Source: Plectrocnemia conspersa (lineage: Eukaryota > Arthropoda > Insecta > Trichoptera > Polycentropodidae). From it: DNA of 64,000 bases. Positions 57,731-64,000 of this stretch are shown here, piece after piece. Each line of letters starts with the position of its first letter. Within the stretch, counting starts at the first letter, position 1. Under the pieces are notes generated by a model. That model saw only the letters and a list, made by a program, of their open reading frames with translations. It was not told the DNA's origin and did no database searches. The stretch spans positions 310,001 through 374,000 of the forward strand of contig VTFK01000036.1 in assembly GCA_009617715.1 (NCBI GenBank), given 5' to 3'. The position numbers were made by a program, and so were the translations under genes.

Positions 57731-58260
57731 TGTTTGCCTTGAGAGTAGATATCGCACGTAGTCGTTTTCAATCAATTTTATCGGTCAACAGAAATTTATA
57801 TTCGTAGAAATTCACCACCCCTCTCTGATTGGTTGACCCGTCGGAAAGAGGCGGACCACATAAACCACAAAGGAGCTAAAAATATAAATACTGACACAGA
57901 TTAGAATATAAACATCAAAGTTTAAGGCACTCAAACTTCAAGAGACCTCCAACTAAGAGAAGACGCCGATTCAACTTCGTACCAGAAAAGATTGCAGAAA
58001 CTACCGTTTCTCTTTCCTCATCCACTGGTCTAGCTCGAAGTCTGGAATCTAGAGCGACCCACTTCGAAGTGACCCACCCACCCCTACAGACCACGGAAGC
58101 ACCCACGGGCAACTAGTTTCAACTGTTGCGCAAAAAGCAATTAATGATTGTTCTAATCAAATAAAGACCCCAGAATATATAAACTCTGACACACAATTAA
58201 TTTATATGTATACCACGGTGTCACTACCGGGCGTCGGTGTCGAATGCGTGAGATTCTAAA
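57731..58260 (+). promoter_or_regulatory. Possible LTR-like promoter region
   Basis: In order: a CCAAT-like GATTGGTTGACC (about 57820), a TATA-like AAATATAAATAC (about 57880-57892), then 270 bases of GC-richer sequence, an AATAAAGAC signal (58161) and TATATAAACTCTGACACACA. This U3-R-U5-like layout would suit a solo LTR. A minus-strand open frame overlaps it without a domain. Borders and target duplication were not found. Confidence 0.3.
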
Positions 58261-60540
58261 TATTCGGTAAGCTATGAAGAATCAAAAAATACATTTTATA
58301 TGATGAATACAGATTCATACACAGTATAGTATAAAAAAATAACAATAAAAAGTATTAGGCCAATTTATTTTAATTTTAAAAATAAGTGTTTGGTATGTAA
58401 TTTTAATTATAACTAAAATTGAAAAGGCTCAGCATGCAAAAAAATATCACATTAATAAATTATTTTAGCTAGACTTGTGATTCATATTATTATAAAATTT
58501 TCATTCATATTGAGAAAAGCTACAAAATATTTACTTATAAATGTGATCCATTTATGAAATTTTAGCATGTTTTCTTCTATAATTTGTTTATCAGGTATTA
58601 GTTGTTATGGCAGTGACTGTTTCTTATAATAAAATATATTTTTCAAAACAAAAAATGACACAACTAGGCTATGTATAATGCAGCGATACACTGAAGAAAA
58701 AATTACTAATAAGATACAAAAACTTACACTAATGTTTTTAAAATTATACGGTTTTAAATAATTTTATAAATTACAAAAAAAAACTGTCAATTTTATTGTT
58801 CAGACGCGAAAAGCTGTATATAAATATTGACCACATTGTTAGTGCGTAAGCTGCGTCGCTTTCACTGTTTTAAAATCCTTGTGGCTATACCAATTTCTGG
58901 GTTATCTCACCAACTTATAAAATAAATTTAATTATTTATGAGCACATACCTAGTCTTAATACATTTTCGTATAAAATTAAAATATGTTATTTACAAAATT
59001 TTACTAATTGGTAAATTTCTAAAAAAAATCTGTTTTGCCCTTTTTTATTTTAGAAATGCTCTACTGCATTTACGAGTCTCGTAAAAATATTTTATTTAAA
59101 TTTTCGAGTCTGTGGAAATTTCACATTCTAGGAAATCTCATCTTATTGTAAAAAATATTTCTTACAAGGGTTGATTTTTGAAACCGCGTTTGTTCATATG
59201 ACAATTCAAACAAAAATATGTAGCATCTTTTTAATATAAATACAAATGTAATATCGATGCCTGTTATGAAAAAATATTAAGAAAAATTAATTCGTATATT
59301 TGTTAATGTAAGTCAATATATACATATCGAATATCTGGCTAAGAATTGTATTTATCAATATCAATGAATGAAAATAAATATTATATTTCAATCACCGTCT
59401 TCAATACTAGAGCATATTTTGGTATTCAATTTTCAAAAGCAGATAGAGAAAATAGCATTATTTAAGCTTTGCTTTAAATAAAGATTTATTTAAATAAAGC
59501 TTGAAAAATGTAAAAAATATTTAAATAAAAAAAATAACACCAAAGGTTTCGACTTTCATAAATCAATGACGATATATTTGACGATGACTCATATTATATG
59601 TAATGATTCTCGAGGAAAATAAATAAAAATCTCTTTAATATATATTTCATTATTTATGGCCGTGTCTAAAGTTTCTCAGAAGTCGAGTCGACGTATAATT
59701 TTCAAATAGCTAGTTTGTAATGTTGTGCTTGAATCCCTTAGGTTTTATTTTATGTTTGTTTAACATTTTGACATCACAGTATTTACAAAAACATCGCTTC
59801 TACTATTTACTTGTTCAAAACAACAGATTTTATTTAATATCATTGTATATTAATGGGGGTCGTTCATTTAAAAAAAATCAGAAATGTCTGCAAATGATAT
59901 TTTCTCAATTTCTAGATTTTAAATTAAAGTTAAAATTACAAATAAATTTAGCATCCTCCGTTCTTATTATATTGTAAAAAGACATTCCAGATATATTAAG
60001 ATTACTTATAATCACAACACTATAATTGTATTGGTTTTAAATGTATTTAAAAAAAAAACATTTTAAATAATATATAGCTCGCTTCCTGTCATGGATTTAA
60101 CTTTGAATTTATTCAGATGTAATCGCGATATAATACATATTTCATTAATTTCCGTCAAAACCAAACTTTCGAGCGCACAAACCGCCGACAAAGACCAAGG
60201 TCGCCCCAACCGCTTTTCCAAAAAAACCTCCGATTTACGACGTAAAAATGCCGTAAAACAACTCTAACACGAGTAAAAAATTCCGAGCGCGTTTTGATCA
60301 AACGGAAAAATCTGGCGACCATCTATCAAAAGAACGCTATTATCTTTTTTGTAAATATAAATCCACATTCATATTATAAACTAGCTGTCACTCGACTTGG
60401 AACGCCTAATGTTTTTAAAATAAATTATAGTTAAATATGCTCCTAGAATATCATAATATTCGCTCATAAAAAGACAATTAATTTATTTTTAGAATAAATA
60501 ATATTTTGTTTTATTTATATTTTATATCTAGATATAAGAG
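58261..60540. other. AT-rich region, no gene recognised
   Basis: No domain, exon or transposon border was seen. A small GC-richer patch lies at 60150-60330. Confidence 0.4.
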
Positions 60541-61400
60541 AAGAGATATATCATATGAGAGTTTAATATGTTTTTATGGCTCTCTTCGCGATATGCCTTA
60601 AGTGCAACGGTTTACGGTGTCATAATGGAGAGGCGAAATATTGCGACGTGCATTATGGCCGATGACACAAAGCCTCGGTGGATGCGACCCTGCCTTGGAT
60701 GCTGGATACGTAATCGCATCTCATTAAAATACGACCGGCGTTCGGACGGGAGAAGAAGTGACGTCCGGATTAAGTAAGTGAAAGATTAACAAGAAACGTA
60801 TATCGACAAAATTGTACTTTATAAGAATTTCGGTATGGATTTAATAATATTTGCCATAAATAAAAGAAAATCGCAATTTACAAATAAATTGTGAGCTGTT
60901 TAACAAGGATATGATCCACCAGCAAAAAATATAGGTCTTGTAAATAAACTTTTTTTAAACACAAATTTAAATAAAAAAATGTATATAATTTAAATCAAGG
61001 TCGTACATATTATATTAGATATAAAATACTCTAATAATGAGCTACTTTAGCTCATAAAGAATAAAATTAAAAAATATACGACTGTAACTAAAATCAGTTC
61101 ACTAATAAAATAAAGCCATTTACCGTTTGTAAATTAATAAAGTCATATATGATTGTTGCAGTCTTATTTTAATCAATCGTTTTCGGTGAGAACAGTTGCT
61201 AGAAGTATTGAGCACATTGTGAGTAACATCAATAGCCAATTTAATAGTAAAGCAAATGGGTTCATGCATTGGTTCCAAACTTTTCGACTTTATAAATCCA
61301 GATATTTCCAGACATTGGTTAATAAAAAAATTAAAAACTTAATTTATTTTAAAATTTTTGAAGCAATATTTTTTTTAAATAATTATACTTTTTAAAATAA
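60541..61400. other. Intergenic, unassigned GC-richer spot
   Basis: At 60568-60777 a frame begins MFLWLSSRYALSATV and ends in an Arg-rich segment. No domain and no convincing splice context were seen, so it is not called a gene. Confidence 0.3.
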
Positions 61401-61404
61401 TTTT

Positions 61405-61973
61405 CAAGTTTTTGGGACCCCTGGTGTGATACACGTGCGTAGAAGAGTCGGAGAAGAATATATAGCTGATTGCGTAGTACCCAAAATCAAATAATGTGGC
61501 GGAAGCGTTATGATCTGGGAATGCATGGCAGCAACAGAGGTAGGAAACCTGTACACTTGCGAGGGTAGATGAATTGTAGCATTTATATTTCAATGTTGGA
61601 ATTAAGTATAATGGAAAATATTTACTAATAAATACAGACTAAGCTATCATCCGATTCCAGCAAGACAACGCTACGTGCAAAAGCGAAAAAAGTGTGCGTC
61701 AAAGAGTTTGTATAGCATTTATCGGTAAAAATAAAAGAATAGGTTGCCCATCACAATTACAAACCCAAAATTAAGCTGCTAAAAAAAATTGCAGATGGAA
61801 TGAAAAAATTCGTCTACTCTAACAGTATGCCAAAAAGGGTTGCAGCTGTAATTAGAGCTAACGGTGGTCCTACTAAATATTAAAAGTAAACACTATAAGC
61901 AACCTCGATTGGTTTTTCATTTATGATATGATAATAAATCTATTGGTGTGCCCCAATATTATGGCCAAGCCTG
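61405..61973 (+). mobile_element. Tc1-family transposon remnant (right half)
   Basis: Right terminus on the minus strand reads CAGGCTTGGCCATAATATTG and the flanking TA (61974-61975) fits Tc1 insertion. Inside, forward frames give RRRVGEEYIADCVVPKIK, CGGSVMIWECMAA and, at the end, AVIRANGGPTKY. These correspond to the Tc1 core (..GGGSVMVWG.M), containing the region between catalytic Asp residues, and the C-terminal GG.TKY. The left half and N-terminal DNA-binding domain are absent, and stops are frequent. Confidence 0.8.
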
Positions 61974-61975
61974 TA

Positions 61976-63240
61976 TATATACATATATTATATTTACATT
62001 ACTTTATGTGTGTACACCCCTTTAGAATATTGATTGTGTTAGAATAAACTTATTTCCTATTTCAGTTTTCTAACTTTCACCTCATTGTATTCCCAGTGTT
62101 CCGCTTTGGAACATCTCAAAAAACTTTCATAAAACTAATACAAATGTAAAATAAAAATATTTCGTTGTGTGTCATAAATCATTACGATTCATTGAATTTT
62201 ATTTTTAACAGAGTTTTTTGCTCGATATATGGTCAAGCGATCGAGAAAGCAGCCGCTTCCCACTTCCATGCCAGATCCGGTCAAACTAAGAAGTCACCGG
62301 AATCCTAAAGTTCAATCAGATCTTATAGACTCGGAGACTACGTGACGCAAAACTATGATGAATATTATGTATATATATATAATACATACATTTTAATAAA
62401 TATTACTTGTATAAGAAGTTAAAACGCAAAAATAAAATTGTGAAATAGATATTTACATGAGATATATTTGCTTTGCCGTTATGTCAGAGCTCTGTTATCT
62501 TGAGCTAGCCATTCTTGACAACAATATATTTTTTATTTCGTCACTTAAAAATATCAATCAAGATTTACTTAATGCCATTGTGGAGTAAATGTACATATTC
62601 ATAATATGAAAATATTTTTATTTGATTCTAGTCATTCAACAGACATTTTATAAACAAAAATCGATACGTGAGATTTTCAGTAAACGGCGAACCGTCAATT
62701 AGTACCTATACATTGGATATTTTTCTCAATTTATTTTTATCACTCTCCCAATCATATTTTTTTCATTTGGTTTTATTGAAAGCATTTTCAATTGAAAAGC
62801 TATAAATCGAATCTATCGACTGTTATGAAACACCCAATATCTACATATGTATATGTAGATATGAATTGAGACTATACCCATTTTCGACTTCCAATATATT
62901 TCGACGCGATATTGAAGCGTGCATTATGACGTATGGGCGCCGTTGCATTTTTCATTTGGTACACACAAAAGACAATTCCGATTTTGCGCGGCGCTTGACA
63001 CGTAGCACGACGACAGCGCCAAATTGAATTTTGGGCGCAGTGCTCGGGGTAAATGCATATTTTATGACTTGCATACACTAGTATGTAGTAGCGTGCGAAA
63101 TTTTCGCAATGGCGGTGAAACTATTAGTGCGTAGAGAGAATCTCGCCTGAGATGGTTTACGTCACTTTTGAGAACGTGAGCGTGCTTCGAAGCGAAAATT
63201 ATCCATTTGTGTGATGGATTGTAAGATGACGCTAAGAAAT
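61976..63240. other. Intergenic region, no gene recognised
   Basis: 62225-62345 contains GAGAAAGCAGCCGCTTCCC, similar to 24447-24465. 62880-63240 is GC-richer, with a minus frame (62872-63078) lacking any domain. Confidence 0.35.
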
Positions 63241-63243
63241 ATA

Positions 63244-63300
63244 TTAGGTTGTTCTGTAAGTTTGCTCCATCTATGTAAATGAGCTGTCGTCTGCATTATC
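63244..63300 (+). repeat. Possible mariner terminal repeat fragment
   Basis: TTAGGTTGTTCTGTAAGTTT resembles the start of several mariner termini (TTAGGTTGTxxxxAAAGTxT). No partner end or transposase was found within the window, so this is weak. Confidence 0.3.
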
Positions 63301-64000
63301 AACCCTCTTCAGTGGTCTTTCGAATCAGCGGTACTATGACAACTTGATGAATTAATATTTTTTGAGAGAAAATGATCGATGATTAATCATTGAAAAATAC
63401 GACTCTATAATATAATAATAAAGATATATCTGTCTATTTTAGAAAGCAATGCGAAACGTTAATAGCGCATTAATTTGTTTTCCTCGCTCAGGGAACAATC
63501 ATCTATTTCTTCAAGCCAAATTGCGATTATGCGAATCAATGAATCGAATCCAGATGGGATAAGACGAGCGGATCATGCTTCGCCGATTCTTTATATTACG
63601 TATACCTGACGTACATGTATATGTGGCATTTTTTCATATTATATAATATTATAAAACGAGTGATACGTCACGTTTTCTCGTGATATATTACATACGAGAC
63701 ACGAAGGCTAGAGGGAAAAGAAACGTCATCCGCATTCATAATTCCGAGTGCACTTCCGGAACGGCTGACGGTGGCTTATTAGCATTTGATATGATGGCAA
63801 GGAAGTAGAAATTGCCAGGTAACAATACTCTCTCGCCTCGTGAAATTATACATAGCAGACTTTAATCTCGATTCGGAGATAGAAGTCTACTCAGATAAAA
63901 AAGCAATAGAATGGGGTTATTCAGCCGTGCATTGAAAATCGACGAAGCGTCAGCAATATTGCATATGCATCCTAGTGTAGATGCAGCTTCGTAGTAAAAT
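63301..64000. other. Right edge, nothing recognised
   Basis: Mixed composition, GC-richer from about 63700. No exon or repeat was recognised before the window ends. Confidence 0.35.

Noticed and set aside
61153..61395. Open frame as N-terminal part of the Tc1 transposase
   Set aside because: It contains SVRTVARSIEHIV, which loosely resembles a helix-turn-helix, but the rest does not follow Tc1 order, so it was not joined to the remnant.
1..64000. CRISPR arrays, rRNA genes, bacterial operons or prophage
   Set aside because: No regularly spaced identical short repeats, no rRNA signature, and the gene structure is plainly eukaryotic.

Overview
The window is a piece of an AT-rich animal nuclear genome, most likely an insect. 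Supporting signs are spliced exons with GT..AG borders, very low GC content, short CCTAACC-type words typical of arthropod DNA, and many families of eukaryotic transposons. I see no operons, bacterial genes, rRNA or CRISPR.

Only one host gene is recognised with confidence. The last two coding exons of an exostosin glycosyltransferase of the EXT1 / tout-velu type lie on the minus strand at 51701-51954 and 42950-43130. They are separated by an 8570-bp intron and together give the C-terminal 144 residues of the GT64 domain. Upstream exons were not found before the window end. That intron holds a LINE insertion, a threefold degenerate tandem repeat, a GC-richer block with a (TC)n tract, and fragments of dispersed repeats.

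The rest is mostly transposon debris in AT-rich filler. Left part (1-21 kb): a tandem repeat at the window edge; a reverse transcriptase scrap; two related Tigger/pogo elements (3.4 kb and 14.2-16.8 kb), the second with nested LTR-like and foldback insertions; a LINE with a 3' hairpin (5.8-7.2 kb); a dispersed 390-bp repeat; a hAT deletion derivative (10.7-11.6 kb); a Penelope/hammerhead-like motif (12.2 kb); a second LINE family (18.4-19.7 kb) beside a foldback element (19.7-20.4 kb).

Middle (21-42 kb): a dead piggyBac element with intact TTAA borders (21.2-23.3 kb); a 1755-bp Tigger-like element with 23-bp inverted repeats, TA borders and a damaged DDE transposase (27.1-28.8 kb); a second copy of the 390-bp repeat; a mariner remnant (32.3 kb); an old copy of the second LINE (33.4 kb); a tRNA-derived SINE (35.5 kb); and a near-perfect 165-bp palindromic hAT-type MITE with an exact 8-bp target duplication (39.2 kb).

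Right part (42-64 kb): the EXT1 exons and intron; another copy of the LTR-like repeat (56.8 kb); a possible second LTR-like promoter region (57.7 kb); and a Tc1 remnant (61.4-62.0 kb).

The most notable signals are the palindromic MITE, the Tigger copies that share one deletion removing the catalytic core, the nested insertions, the LINE/SINE 3' tail resemblance, and the hammerhead-like core. All calls come from reading the sequence by eye and by translation; no database search was run.
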